Origin: Planctomycetota bacterium
GTDB taxonomy: Bacteria > Planctomycetota > UBA1135 > GCA-002686595
Assembly (NCBI GenBank): GCA_002686265.1
Contig: NZBA01000047.1
Coordinates: 1-51,300, forward strand
Direction: 5' to 3'
Length of the DNA: 51,300 nucleotides
The notes beneath the pieces are model-generated. The model was not told the DNA's origin. It did no database searches and worked only from the letters and a program-made list of their open reading frames with translations. The stretch's first letter is position 1. Each line of letters opens with the position of its first letter. This document shows positions 7,156 to 16,198 of the stretch, piece after piece. The position numbers were made by a program, and so were the translations under genes.

Positions 7156-9771
7156 GTGGGAGTGAAGACCGTGGGCGAGGACGGACGAGGCGCCGGGGAG
7201 GCTGGAAAGGGGCGCGCGCGGACCTCTCGCTGGGGCTTCGCCACGGCGAGCGCCGTGACCCTGGTCCTGATCGTCACCGGCCAGGCGGTGGGGGTGATGC
7301 TGGACGGATTCGCCCAGGGCGGGATGCAGGCGCGGGATTGGATCTTCAGCGCGTTCTTGGCCTCGGCCGGTTGGTTGACGGTCCTGCAGCGGCACGCCAT
7401 CTGGCGCTTCCTGCGCTCGGTCCAGGTCGGCGTGAGCCTGGTCGGCATGACGACCCTGGCGGTGATCGTCGGCGTACTGGTGCCGCAGATCGATGGCTTC
7501 GAGGACCCCGAGCAGCGCGTCACCGCGGCCAACTACGAGGAGCAGTACGCCGCCTTCCGCTGGGCCGAGGGCTACTTCCTGTATCACCTGCTCCATCCCT
7601 ACGGCATCGGGATGCCCGCGGCGGAGCTGCCGCCGGGGATCGACGGGCGCCTGGAGGCCTTCGGGCGCCGCTACGGGCGTGAGGAGGAGCGCAACCGCAA
7701 GAAGCAGATGGCGAGCGCCTTCGCTTCTGGGCCGAAGGCGACCGAGATTCGAGCTTTCGTGGAGGAGCACGACGGCGTCCTGCGGCGGGCCTTCGACGTT
7801 TGTACTGCCCTGCACCTGAACCGCACCTACAAGTCCTGGTGGTTCGCCACCCTGCTCGGCCTCCTGGGAGCCTCGATCTTCGCGAACACCTGGCGCGGGA
7901 AGGCGCGCCGCTGGCTGAGCATCGAGAAGGCCGGGTTCTTCGTCACCCACCTGGGGATGCTCGTCATGCTCGTGGGCGGGGCGATCTCCAAGTCCCAGAC
8001 CGTGCGCGGCATCCTGCACCTGGATCTCGAGCAACCTCCCAGCAACGAGTTCTGGGCCTACCACAGCCCCGAAGACCTGCGGGCGATGCCGTTCTGGTTG
8101 CACTTGCAGCGTTTCGCCCGCAAGGACTGGAAGCAGCTCGAAGTGGGCTTTGCCGAAGAACGCTTCAGCTCTCGTCCGCCGACCTACACCCTCTGGGAAG
8201 GGCGCACGATCGACCTCGACTTCGTCCCCGACGATGAGGGGGAGCTGCGCCCGCGCGTGCGCCTGGAGGTGCTCGGTCTTCACGAGCAAGCGGAGGTCAG
8301 CGAGTGGCGCTTGAGCGAGGCCGGCGCGGAGCATGCCGGCGAAGGCCTGGGCCCCGTGCTGGAGCTCGGCGTGCCCGACTACGAGGGCCTGCTCGCCGCG
8401 CGTGCCGCCGGTGCCGCCTTCGAGGACCTTCCGCGCCTGTCGCGTTCCGAGTTCCTCTCGCCCGCCTATCCAGGGCAGGACCTCTACCACGACCTGGCCT
8501 GGGAGGTGCGCATCAAGGCCGTCTTCGGGGCGGCAGACGCAGCGCGGCTCTTTCCGAGCGAGGAGATCGTCGGCACCCTCGAGCTGCGAGATCTGGAGAG
8601 CGGCGACGTGCAGGCAAGCCGTGTTCCTTTTCGGGTCGGGGACACCCTCGAGGCTCCCGGCGGGTACCGCATCGTCGTCAGCGAGGCGACCGCCGCCTAC
8701 CGCGTGAATCGGGAGGACCTGGGCGAAGTGCGCGACACCCGCCCCCTCGCGGAGCAGCCGCCCCACGCCCCCGCGGTCTGGCTCGACATCACGCCCCCCG
8801 ACGGCGGGGAAACAGAGCGCCGCCTGGTGCACGAACGAGTCGACGCGGAGAAGCACGGCAAGCTCGAACAGTTCACCTACGACAGCCTCGTCGTGCGCCT
8901 GGAATGGGAGCGCTGGGCCTCGGCCGGGCCGCCGCGCTTCGCGCTCACCTGGGGCGGGGGGGGAGAGGCCCTGCTTCACAGCGAGGAGGAGCCCGACGCC
9001 GCACCCGTGGTCCTCGTCGCCGGTGAGGCCCTGCCCGTCCCCGGGAGCGTCGTCTTCGAACGGGCCTTCACCGACGCCTTCGCCGAGAAGGAGATCCTCT
9101 TCCTCGAGGAGCGGCGGGGGAGCGACGGCTTCGAGATCGATTTCTACACCAAGGACCCGCGTGGGCTCGAGTTGCGCGTCACCCAGGATCCGGGGACCGA
9201 CGCGGAGGAGGTCGAGGTCGTGCGCCTGGCGACGACCGAGCACAGCCTGGCCGACCGCTGGCAGTCGAGCGACGAGCGCTTCTACGTCAGTTTCTTCGAG
9301 AACGATGCGGTCATGCCGTATGAATGGCGCAGCGTACTCACGGTGTTCGACGAGGATCCCGATGGGCGCTGGCACGTCTACTCCGGCGAGGACGGCCGGC
9401 TGATCGAGACCCGCGATGGGGGTGACTCGCGCCTTCTGAGCGAGCGCCACGGCGTGCGGATCATCCCTCTGGAGGATGTCGACGGGGACGGCCACCGGGA
9501 CTTCGCGGGGCCCGTCCTGCGCCAGGAGACCGGCGCCGAGCGGGAGCGGGAGATTCGCGTCAACGATTACCTCACCCACGCCGGGTATCGCTTCTTCCAG
9601 ACCAACGCGATCCCGGAGGTCCCCACCTACTCTGGCATCGGAGTCGTCTACGACCCGGGCATTCCGACGGTCCTGGTCGGCATGTACACGATCATCGCGG
9701 GCACGGTCCTGGCGTTCCTGGTGCGTCCGATCGTCCTCGCCAGGCGCAAGAAGCGGAAGGCTGCCGCATGA
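7156..9771 (+). CDS. resB: ResB/Ccs1-like cytochrome c biogenesis protein with a very large soluble loop
   Basis: About 871 aa. N-terminal membrane helices lie at about 28-50, 60-78 and 92-112, followed by a pair at about 225-245 and 253-275. The latter contains 'GFFVTHLGMLVMLVGG', with the His typical of ResB. A single helix sits near the C-terminus (about 835-858). Residues about 280-830 form a very large domain, probably periplasmic, that includes a Ca-site-like 'DVDGDGHRD' loop. ResB proteins usually have 450-600 aa, so this loop is enlarged. With CcsA/ResC it forms the System II haem lyase that attaches haem to exported apocytochromes c. Two in-frame GTG codons (7156 and 7162) could start it. 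Its end overlaps ccsA by 4 nt (ATGA). Confidence 0.86.
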   Translation: MGVKTVGEDGRGAGEAGKGRARTSRWGFATASAVTLVLIVTGQAVGVMLDGFAQGGMQARDWIFSAFLASAGWLTVLQRHAIWRFLRSVQVGVSLVGMTTLAVIVGVLVPQIDGFEDPEQRVTAANYEEQYAAFRWAEGYFLYHLLHPYGIGMPAAELPPGIDGRLEAFGRRYGREEERNRKKQMASAFASGPKATEIRAFVEEHDGVLRRAFDVCTALHLNRTYKSWWFATLLGLLGASIFANTWRGKARRWLSIEKAGFFVTHLGMLVMLVGGAISKSQTVRGILHLDLEQPPSNEFWAYHSPEDLRAMPFWLHLQRFARKDWKQLEVGFAEERFSSRPPTYTLWEGRTIDLDFVPDDEGELRPRVRLEVLGLHEQAEVSEWRLSEAGAEHAGEGLGPVLELGVPDYEGLLAARAAGAAFEDLPRLSRSEFLSPAYPGQDLYHDLAWEVRIKAVFGAADAARLFPSEEIVGTLELRDLESGDVQASRVPFRVGDTLEAPGGYRIVVSEATAAYRVNREDLGEVRDTRPLAEQPPHAPAVWLDITPPDGGETERRLVHERVDAEKHGKLEQFTYDSLVVRLEWERWASAGPPRFALTWGGGGEALLHSEEEPDAAPVVLVAGEALPVPGSVVFERAFTDAFAEKEILFLEERRGSDGFEIDFYTKDPRGLELRVTQDPGTDAEEVEVVRLATTEHSLADRWQSSDERFYVSFFENDAVMPYEWRSVLTVFDEDPDGRWHVYSGEDGRLIETRDGGDSRLLSERHGVRIIPLEDVDGDGHRDFAGPVLRQETGAEREREIRVNDYLTHAGYRFFQTNAIPEVPTYSGIGVVYDPGIPTVLVGMYTIIAGTVLAFLVRPIVLARRKKRKAAA

Positions 9772-10919
9772 GCCTCTCGGAATGGGCGGATTGGGGGCAG
9801 TTGGCCGCGTCCTCGCGTTGGGTGCTGGCGATGGAGCTGTGCTGCGCCGTGGGCGTCCTACTGGCCGTGCACGGCGCTTGGCGCCACTTGGCCGCTGCCC
9901 GTGCGATGGCGGCCGGCGGGGAAGGGGCGGCCGCGACCCCTCCCACGTCGGGCTGGTCTCCCGCCCCGCTCGCTCTGGGCGCGGGCACCGCCGTCGGCCT
10001 GGCTGCGCTCTGGGCTCGCTACGTGGAGGTGAATCACTTCCCTAGCCAGACCATGAGCGAGGTGCTGACCGTCTTCTGCGTCTCCCTGCTCGCGTCCCTG
10101 TTCGTGCTGCACTTCGCCCTCGGCCTCTACCGCCGGGGCCCGGGCTGGGCCCTGGTCGACGACGCAATGATCGTGATCGTGCTCGTCGGCGTACTGGGCA
10201 CCGTTGCCCACTTGCGCGGTCTCTCGACTGCCCAGCGTGATCTGCCGCCGGCCCTGCAGTCCTACTGGTTCGCGCCCCACATCTGCACCCTGATCTTCAG
10301 CTACGCTACCTTGGGGATCGCGGGCGTGATCTGCCTGGTCTACTTCATCACGCGCTTTTGGAGCGGCGTCTTCCGCGGTGGCCAGACGCGCGCCTCCCAG
10401 TGGCTGATCCTGGCGGCCTTGACGCTGATCCCGTTTCTGCACGTGGTGACCCTGCCCGTTCTCGCCCTCTCGGGCGTGCTCTTCGGGGTGCTGCTCCGGC
10501 GCGGGAAGCTGCCCGACGCCGAGGATCTCAAGGGGCTGGAGCGCGAGCTCGACGACGTCAGCTTCCGGGCCTTCGCGGTCGGCATGCCCTTCCTGACGGC
10601 GGGCCTGTGGATGGGGGCCTTCTGGGCGCAGGAAGCTTGGGCCAACTACTGGGGCTGGGACAGCAAGGAGAACTCGGCCCTGATCTCATGGCTGATCTAC
10701 GTGGTCTACATCCACCTACGCCTCTTGGGCGGCTACCGCGGCGCGCGGGCCATGAGCGTGCTGCTCGGCGGGGCCTTCTCGATCTTCATCACCTTCCAGG
10801 TCTTCGGCTACCTGCCCGACAGCCAGAAGAGCCTGCACCGCTACACCGACGACGAAGTCACGCCCCAGGAGGGCCAGCTCGGGCCGACGCCCGAGGCGCA
10901 GGCCGCCGCTGAACGCTGA
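9768..10919 (+). CDS. ccsA: CcsA/ResC-type cytochrome c biogenesis protein
   Basis: A 383-aa polytopic membrane protein, about eight helices, carrying the tryptophan-rich haem-handling signature 'WGWDSKENSALISWL' beginning at W295. Flanking conserved histidines occur in 'FAPHICTLIFSYATLG' and 'YIHLRLLGGYRG'. It partners with the upstream ResB in System II haem export and ligation to apocytochrome c. The start ATG overlaps the resB stop (ATGA), indicating translational coupling. The C-terminal tail is Gln/Ala/Pro rich. Electron-supply proteins of the pathway (CcdA, ResA) are not in the window. Confidence 0.92.
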   Translation: MSLSEWADWGQLAASSRWVLAMELCCAVGVLLAVHGAWRHLAAARAMAAGGEGAAATPPTSGWSPAPLALGAGTAVGLAALWARYVEVNHFPSQTMSEVLTVFCVSLLASLFVLHFALGLYRRGPGWALVDDAMIVIVLVGVLGTVAHLRGLSTAQRDLPPALQSYWFAPHICTLIFSYATLGIAGVICLVYFITRFWSGVFRGGQTRASQWLILAALTLIPFLHVVTLPVLALSGVLFGVLLRRGKLPDAEDLKGLERELDDVSFRAFAVGMPFLTAGLWMGAFWAQEAWANYWGWDSKENSALISWLIYVVYIHLRLLGGYRGARAMSVLLGGAFSIFITFQVFGYLPDSQKSLHRYTDDEVTPQEGQLGPTPEAQAAAER

Positions 10920-10958
10920 TCGGGCCGCCGTGGCCTCGTAGCGCGGCGTGGAGCGGTC

Positions 10959-10964
10959 TATATT
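10959..10964 (+). promoter_or_regulatory. candidate -10 box for folD
   Basis: TATATT ends 7 nt before ATG 10972, so transcription from it would begin at or next to the start codon. No clear -35 hexamer is seen. The box is unusually AT-rich for this region. Confidence 0.35.
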
Positions 10965-10971
10965 GACCGGT

Positions 10972-11883
10972 ATGGAACTGACCGGAATGGAGGGCGAAGG
11001 ACGCATCTTGGACGGGAAGGCGACCGCGGCGCTCGTCCGCTCGGAGGTCGCCGGCGAGGTCGAGCGACTCGTCGAGCGCGGCGTGCGGCCCGGGCTGGCG
11101 GTGGTGCTCGTGGGAGACGACCCCGCGAGCGAGGTCTACGTCCGCAACAAGGACCGCGCGGCGACCGAGGCCGGCATCGCCGTGCGCACCCTGCGTCCTG
11201 AAGCGACGGTTTCCCAGGCAGACCTCGAAGCCCTCGTGAGTGCGCTCGGCGTGGACGAGAGCGTTCACGGCATCCTGGTCCAGCTGCCCCTGCCCGCGCA
11301 CCTCGACGCCGCCGGCGTGGTGGAGGCCATCGACCCGGGCAAGGACGTGGACGGCCTGCACCCGCTCAACGTCGCCGCCCTGGCCATGGACCGACCGGGG
11401 TTGGTGCCCTGCACGCCGGCGGGTTGCATAGAGCTGTGCGACCGCCACGGGATCGCCCTAGAGGGCCGGCACGCGGTCGTCGTGGGGCGCTCGCAGCTGG
11501 TCGGCAAACCCGTGGCCCAGCTGCTGCTGGCGCGCCACGCGACCGTCACGATCTGCCACAGCCGGACCCACGACCTGGGCGCGGTGGTCTCGGCGGGAGA
11601 CGTGGTGGTGGCCGCCGTGGGCCGAGCTGGGCTGATCCGCGGGGAGTGGATCAAGCCCGGAGCGACGGTGCTGGATGTGGGGATCAACCGCGGCTCCGAC
11701 GGGAAACTCCGCGGGGACGTGGAGCTCGAGGCGGCCCGGGCGCGCGCGGGGGCGATCACTCCAGTTCCGGGAGGCGTCGGGCCGATGACCGTCGCGATGC
11801 TGTTGAAGAACACTTGCCGTGCGGCAGCGGCGGCCAGCGAACCGGTTTCCAGTTCCGGCCGGACGGCAGGGGCCGGAACTTGA
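10972..11883 (+). CDS. folD: bifunctional methylene-THF dehydrogenase / methenyl-THF cyclohydrolase
   Basis: About 303 aa. Family signatures are the catalytic '[17 protein letters not shown]' block (the Y-x3-K pair), '[10 protein letters not shown]', '[10 protein letters not shown]', the NADP-binding '[18 protein letters not shown]' Rossmann loop, and '[16 protein letters not shown]' at the C-terminus. The enzyme interconverts 5,10-methylene- and 10-formyl-tetrahydrofolate in one-carbon metabolism in the cytoplasm. The start is ambiguous: ATGs at 10948, 10972 and 10987 are in frame. 10972 is preferred because it follows the TATATT box at a leaderless distance and gives the usual family length. 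No strong ribosome binding site is visible. It ends just before the rhomboid gene. Confidence 0.92.
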   Translation: MELTGMEGEGRILDGKATAALVRSEVAGEVERLVERGVRPGLAVVLVGDDPASEVYVRNKDRAATEAGIAVRTLRPEATVSQADLEALVSALGVDESVHGILVQLPLPAHLDAAGVVEAIDPGKDVDGLHPLNVAALAMDRPGLVPCTPAGCIELCDRHGIALEGRHAVVVGRSQLVGKPVAQLLLARHATVTICHSRTHDLGAVVSAGDVVVAAVGRAGLIRGEWIKPGATVLDVGINRGSDGKLRGDVELEAARARAGAITPVPGGVGPMTVAMLLKNTCRAAAAASEPVSSSGRTAGAGT

Positions 11884-11884
11884 A

Positions 11885-12730
11885 GTGAGGGACACCACGG
11901 CCAGGGAAGGCGGCGCGCCCTACGACGGTGGGCCGCAGCTGGCCCTGCCCGCTCTGACGCCCGTCACGCGTCTGCTGCTGCTCGTCAACGCGGGGGTCTT
12001 CGCCGCCGGCTTCCTGCTCTGGCTCGCCGGTGCGTGGACCTGGCCCGAGCGCCTGCTCGGCCTGAGCGTCGGCCTGTGGGAGGAGTGGTTCCCCTTTCCG
12101 CCCGTCTGGCAGCTCGTGACCTACGGCTTCCTGCACAGCGTGCGCGATCCGATGCACGTGCTGTGGAACTCCCTGCTCCTGTACTTCTTCGGGACGATGC
12201 TGGAGGGGCTCATCGGTTCGCGGCGCTTCGGCGTGCTGTACGGCGCTGCGATGATCTGCGGAGCTCTGGCTCACCTGGTCGCCGGCTCCCTGTTCGGCGG
12301 GGCCGGCGGTGTCGCCCTGGGAGCCTCGGGCGCCGTCCTGGGCGTCGTGGTCGCCGCCGCCGCCCTGCGGCCGCAGGCCCAAGTCCTGGTCCTGTTCATC
12401 CCGGTCCGCTTGTGGTTCATGGCCGTGATGATCGTGGGCTTCGATCTGTTCGCCGTCCTGGCCTCGCTGCGCGTCGGAGCGGGTGACGGCGTGGCTCACT
12501 GGGTGCACCTGGGCGGGGCCGCCTGGGGCTTCGCGGCCGTGCGTACCGGGTGGATCCATCGCGATCCCCTGCATGCCCTCCAGCGGCGCCGCAAGGTCGC
12601 TCTGTCGGAGCGGCGACGCACCGACGACGAGCGCATGGACCGCTTGTTGGAGAAGATCCACCGCGAGGGGATGGGGTCCCTGACGCGCTCGGAGCGCGAA
12701 TTCCTCAAGCGCGTCTCCTCGCGCGGGTAG
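11885..12730 (+). CDS. rhomboid-family intramembrane serine protease
   Basis: About 281 aa with six predicted helices. The catalytic serine lies in 'GASGA' (S148) and the catalytic histidine in 'HWVHLGGAAWG' (probably H208). The family's 'HSVRDPMHVLWNSLLLYFFG' loop and helix (the H-x3-N type region) precede them. Rhomboids cleave membrane protein substrates within the bilayer. The cytosolic C-terminal tail (about 60 residues, Arg/Glu-rich) contains a helical 'DERMDRLLEKIHREGMGSLTRSEREFLKR' segment often seen at rhomboid C-termini in this phylum. GTG 11885 starts 1 nt after the folD stop; an ATG at 11819 would instead overlap folD by 65 nt. The substrate is unknown. Confidence 0.88.
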   Translation: MRDTTAREGGAPYDGGPQLALPALTPVTRLLLLVNAGVFAAGFLLWLAGAWTWPERLLGLSVGLWEEWFPFPPVWQLVTYGFLHSVRDPMHVLWNSLLLYFFGTMLEGLIGSRRFGVLYGAAMICGALAHLVAGSLFGGAGGVALGASGAVLGVVVAAAALRPQAQVLVLFIPVRLWFMAVMIVGFDLFAVLASLRVGAGDGVAHWVHLGGAAWGFAAVRTGWIHRDPLHALQRRRKVALSERRRTDDERMDRLLEKIHREGMGSLTRSEREFLKRVSSRG

Positions 12731-12758
12731 CCCGCCCGTAGGGGAGGGGCGCGGCGGT

Positions 12759-12787
12759 TTGTGGGCCCCAGGTGTGGCCGATAGACT
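12759..12787 (+). promoter_or_regulatory. sigma-70-type promoter for the secreted-protein gene
   Basis: TTGTGG (12759-12764), a 17-nt spacer and TAGACT (12782-12787). Transcription would start near 12794, about 38 nt before ATG 12832. The -10 region contains the 12-mer that recurs before tatA. Confidence 0.45.
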
Positions 12788-12831
12788 GTCCCGATCCCCG
12801 TCTTCACCCCTCCGCCGAGAGGGCACCGAAC

Positions 12832-14859
12832 ATGATCCAGCCTATCACCCTCGCCTTCCTCGCGATCTCGACGTTCTCCGCGGCCGCCGGGGTCCAGGCC
12901 AAGCATCTCGAGTTCCAGAAGCGCTTCGAGCAGGCGATGGCGATCAACTCGACGACCGAGATGAGCCGCCTGGTCAAGAGCAGCACCCCGGAGGCGGTGG
13001 ACTGGATCATGAAGACGGCGGAGGGCATCTCGACCAGGAACAGCGAGAAGCTCGAGACACGCATGGCGGCCTTGCAGACCGCTTGGCGCTCCGCCATGGA
13101 GACCGACTTCTGCGACAAGATGTACGAGTACTTCTCGTTCCTCGACGGCCACACCAAGAAGGAGCGGGCGAGGATGCGCTCGGAGTACGACAAGTTCCTG
13201 GCCGACTACCTGAAGAACCTCGAGAAGAAGGACGGGCCGACCTTTGAGCTCCTGGGCCAACGTTACGAAGCTCTCGCGGACGGCTTCGACGAAATCGGCG
13301 ACCACTTCTACACCTCGCAGTGCTCGATTTTCGTGGGGAACTGCCGAGACGAGGCAAACAGAGGCAAGCGGGCTGATCTGTACAAGGTCACCGCGGCGCT
13401 GAAGCGAGCTGTCTCCGAGCGCGAGGCGATCGGGCTCAAGGACCGCCCCTGGATGGACTGCAACCGGCGCTACCAGTACCTCGCCAAGCAGGGCTACGAC
13501 CGCGCGAAGCCGACCGAGGAGGAGGCCAAGGCCGAGGCGACGCCCAAGGCTAGTGAGCCGGCGCTCACGGCCGCGATGGGCTTTGAGTTGGTCGAGAAGC
13601 CGAGCGCCTTCCAGCGCCCGATGTACTACCTGGACAGCCTCTACCCGCTCTGGAACTCGATCTACCTTACGTCCAAGGGGACTTCGTTCCGGTTCCTGAC
13701 CTTGGAGGCAGGTCCAGATGGCGAGAAGCACAAGACCAGCCTCTCTCCGGTGGTGATGCGCGTCGGATCGGCCAACGTGAGGCTCGATGTGGACGGGGAC
13801 GGCGAGGGAGATGTGAAGATCCCGCTAACCGGCAACCTCGAGCCGGTGGAATTCGATGTAGGGGAAGGGTCCCAGAAGCGCCGCCTCGCCTTCCTGGCGA
13901 TCGTGGGCAACCAGCAGGACATTTATCAGGGGGTCCAGGTCAACTTGGCTCCATCTGACGAGCACATGACCATCTACTACATTCCGGCGGGGAGCCTCGT
14001 GGGGGAGTTCGCCGGGGTGAAGATCCGCGTATTCGATGACAACTTGGACGGGACCTACGGCGGGGCGCCCTGGATCTTCGCGCATCCGGGCATGAGCCCC
14101 GGCATGTTCCAGCCCGAGATGGACTCGATCGTGGTCGGCAAGGAGAAGCGAGCCCGGCCCTGGAGTGAATACGTGGAGATCGGTGAGAAGTGGTGCCGCC
14201 TGGAGAGCGTCAACGGCGGGATGGAGATTAGAGGTGGACCCGTGGTGGTAGAGACGGGCACCCTCAAGTTGAAGTTCAAGGGCGGCAAGCCGAGCTGGGT
14301 CGTGATGAGGGGAGAGGGCGTCTACGAGAGCTCTTACTTCGACATCACGGGTTCGGGCACCGAAGTCCCGGTCGGGCGCTACAGCCTCTATTACGGAGAG
14401 CTGCGCAAGGGCAAGAAGCGCCAGATGGTGAAGACACTGTTCGTTCCGGGCGAGGCCACGCCGACCTGGGATGCGGTGGCCGGCGAAACCACGATCGTGG
14501 AGTTGGGCAGCCCTTTCAGTTACGACTTCAAGTTCGAGGAGGACGCCTCGGCGATCTCCGTCCCGGGCAAGAACGTGGTCTTCACCGGAGTCGCTTATGA
14601 GCGCTATGAGCGCCCCTGGGGCTGCGTTCCGCAGCCGGATGTCTCCTACCGGCAGGTCGGCTCTCGCAGGGGCAGCAAGCCCGTGACGATGGAGGTCGTG
14701 ATGGACCAGGACCAGCTCTTTGAATTGGAATGGAAAGCCGCTTGGTCACCTCTCGATCTGATCCTCGAGAAGCGGAGCGCCACTGACGCATCAGAGCTCC
14801 AACTCAGCGAGAAGAAGAACAAGTTGTTCGGCAAGGTCGCCTCGGACTGGAAACAGTAG
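12832..14859 (+). CDS. unrecognised secreted protein
   Basis: A 675-aa protein I cannot assign to a family. ATG 12832 gives a clean signal peptide (hydrophobic stretch about residues 4-17, probable cleavage after AGVQA) and is preceded by AGAGGG. Residues about 25-220 are Lys/Glu-rich and helical. The remainder looks like beta-sandwich material. Two Asp-rich loops resemble calcium sites ('DVDGDGEGDV' near 323 and 'FDDNLDGTYG' near 401). 'DVDGDGEGDVKIPL' followed by a 'YYIPAGSL' block suggests a carbohydrate- or matrix-facing protein, but this is only a guess. It has its own candidate promoter and is followed 13 nt later by serS. Confidence 0.8.
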   Translation: MIQPITLAFLAISTFSAAAGVQAKHLEFQKRFEQAMAINSTTEMSRLVKSSTPEAVDWIMKTAEGISTRNSEKLETRMAALQTAWRSAMETDFCDKMYEYFSFLDGHTKKERARMRSEYDKFLADYLKNLEKKDGPTFELLGQRYEALADGFDEIGDHFYTSQCSIFVGNCRDEANRGKRADLYKVTAALKRAVSEREAIGLKDRPWMDCNRRYQYLAKQGYDRAKPTEEEAKAEATPKASEPALTAAMGFELVEKPSAFQRPMYYLDSLYPLWNSIYLTSKGTSFRFLTLEAGPDGEKHKTSLSPVVMRVGSANVRLDVDGDGEGDVKIPLTGNLEPVEFDVGEGSQKRRLAFLAIVGNQQDIYQGVQVNLAPSDEHMTIYYIPAGSLVGEFAGVKIRVFDDNLDGTYGGAPWIFAHPGMSPGMFQPEMDSIVVGKEKRARPWSEYVEIGEKWCRLESVNGGMEIRGGPVVVETGTLKLKFKGGKPSWVVMRGEGVYESSYFDITGSGTEVPVGRYSLYYGELRKGKKRQMVKTLFVPGEATPTWDAVAGETTIVELGSPFSYDFKFEEDASAISVPGKNVVFTGVAYERYERPWGCVPQPDVSYRQVGSRRGSKPVTMEVVMDQDQLFELEWKAAWSPLDLILEKRSATDASELQLSEKKNKLFGKVASDWKQ

Positions 14860-14872
14860 GAGCTCTGGAGGA

Positions 14873-16153
14873 GTGCTAGACATCAAGTTCATTCGCGCCG
14901 AGCCGGACGTGGTCCGGGAGGGTGCGCGCAAGAAGCGCATCGAGTGTGACGTCGATCGCATCCTGGAGCTGGACCGCGAGTGGCGTGAGCTGGGGCGCGC
15001 CGTCGACGAACTGCGTTCGCTCCAGAAGCAGGCCGGCAAGCGCATCGGCCAGGCCACGGCCGAGGAGCGCGGGGGGCTGCTGGAGGAGCAGAAGACGCTC
15101 AAGGGTGACCTCAAGGCGAAGGAGGCTCAGCTGAGTGCGCTGGGCGTTGAGCTCGACGGCCTCTTGCTGCTCGTCCCCAACGTCCCCGCCGCCGAGGTGC
15201 CCGAGGGGGCGGACGACGGCGACAACGTCGAGCTACGGACCTGGGGGGAGCGCCCGCGCTTCGGTTTCGAGCCGCTTGATCACGTGGCTCTGGGGGAGGC
15301 GCAGGACTGGCTCGACATCCTGCGGGGAGCGCGCCTGGCGGGGTCCCGCAACTACGTGCTGAAGGGCGACCTCTCCCTGCTGGAGGGGGGGGGGATGCGC
15401 TTTGCGCTGGACTCCATGGTCGCGCGCGGCTTCATCCCGCTCTCGGTGCCGACCTTGGTGCGGACCGAGACCATGGTCGGGACGGGCTACTTTCCCGGCG
15501 GTGAGGACCAGGCCTACCGCTGCGACGAGCGTGATGACCTGTGTCTGGTGGGCACCGCCGAGGTTCCAGTGACCGCGCTCCATCAGGACGAGATCCTCGA
15601 CCTCGACGCCCTGCCGCTGAGGTTCGTGGCGCAATCGACCTGCTATCGGCGCGAGGCGGGCACCTACGGCAAGGACACGCGCGGCCTCTATCGCGTCCAC
15701 CAGTTCCAGAAGGTGGAGCAGGTCGTGATCGACGTGGCGGACCCCGAGGAGAGCCTGGAACACCACCGGCTCATCCTGCAGAACGCCGAGGACGTGCTGC
15801 AGGCCCTCGAGCTGCCCTACCGGGTCGTCAACGTCTGCGGCGGCGATCTGGGCCAACCGCAGATCCAGAAGTTCGACATCGAGACCTGGATGCCCGGGCG
15901 CGGGGCCTACGGCGAGACCCACAGCGCCTCGCGCTTCCACGACTTCCAGGCCCGCAGGCTGAACCTGCGTTACCGTGACGGCGAGGGCAAGGTGCGCTTC
16001 TGTCACACCCTCAACAACACCGTCGCCGCCAGCACGCGCATGCTGATCGCGCTGGTCGAGAACCACCAGCAGGCGGATGGGACCGTTCTCGTCCCCGCGG
16101 CGCTGCGACCCTATCTCGGCGGCCGCGAGCAGTTGGGAGAGCCGCTCAATTGA
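14873..16153 (+). CDS. serS: seryl-tRNA synthetase
   Basis: A 426-aa class II aminoacyl-tRNA synthetase that charges tRNA-Ser and tRNA-Sec. The N-terminal coiled-coil arm that binds the tRNA variable loop covers about residues 25-100. Class II motif 2 appears in 'FVAQSTCYRREAGTYGKDTRGLYRVHQFQKVEQ', and motif 3 in 'LNNTVAASTRMLIALVENHQ'. The 'TAEVPVTALH' serine-site block is present. Length is normal for the family. The start is GTG 14873 with GGAGGA immediately upstream. An ATG-initiated alternative would remove the family's conserved 'MLDIKFIRAEPDVVREG' beginning. It lies 13 nt after the secreted-protein gene and may be co-transcribed with it. Confidence 0.96.
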   Translation: MLDIKFIRAEPDVVREGARKKRIECDVDRILELDREWRELGRAVDELRSLQKQAGKRIGQATAEERGGLLEEQKTLKGDLKAKEAQLSALGVELDGLLLLVPNVPAAEVPEGADDGDNVELRTWGERPRFGFEPLDHVALGEAQDWLDILRGARLAGSRNYVLKGDLSLLEGGGMRFALDSMVARGFIPLSVPTLVRTETMVGTGYFPGGEDQAYRCDERDDLCLVGTAEVPVTALHQDEILDLDALPLRFVAQSTCYRREAGTYGKDTRGLYRVHQFQKVEQVVIDVADPEESLEHHRLILQNAEDVLQALELPYRVVNVCGGDLGQPQIQKFDIETWMPGRGAYGETHSASRFHDFQARRLNLRYRDGEGKVRFCHTLNNTVAASTRMLIALVENHQQADGTVLVPAALRPYLGGREQLGEPLN

Positions 16154-16198
16154 AGGGCCGGGGAAGGGGCACCACGCCGGCCGCGTGAGGGGCGCGGA

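Noticed and set aside
6541..9579. A 1012-codon minus-strand frame opposite the polyprenyl synthase and resB genes
   Set aside because: Antisense shadow of supported genes; no recognisable domain.
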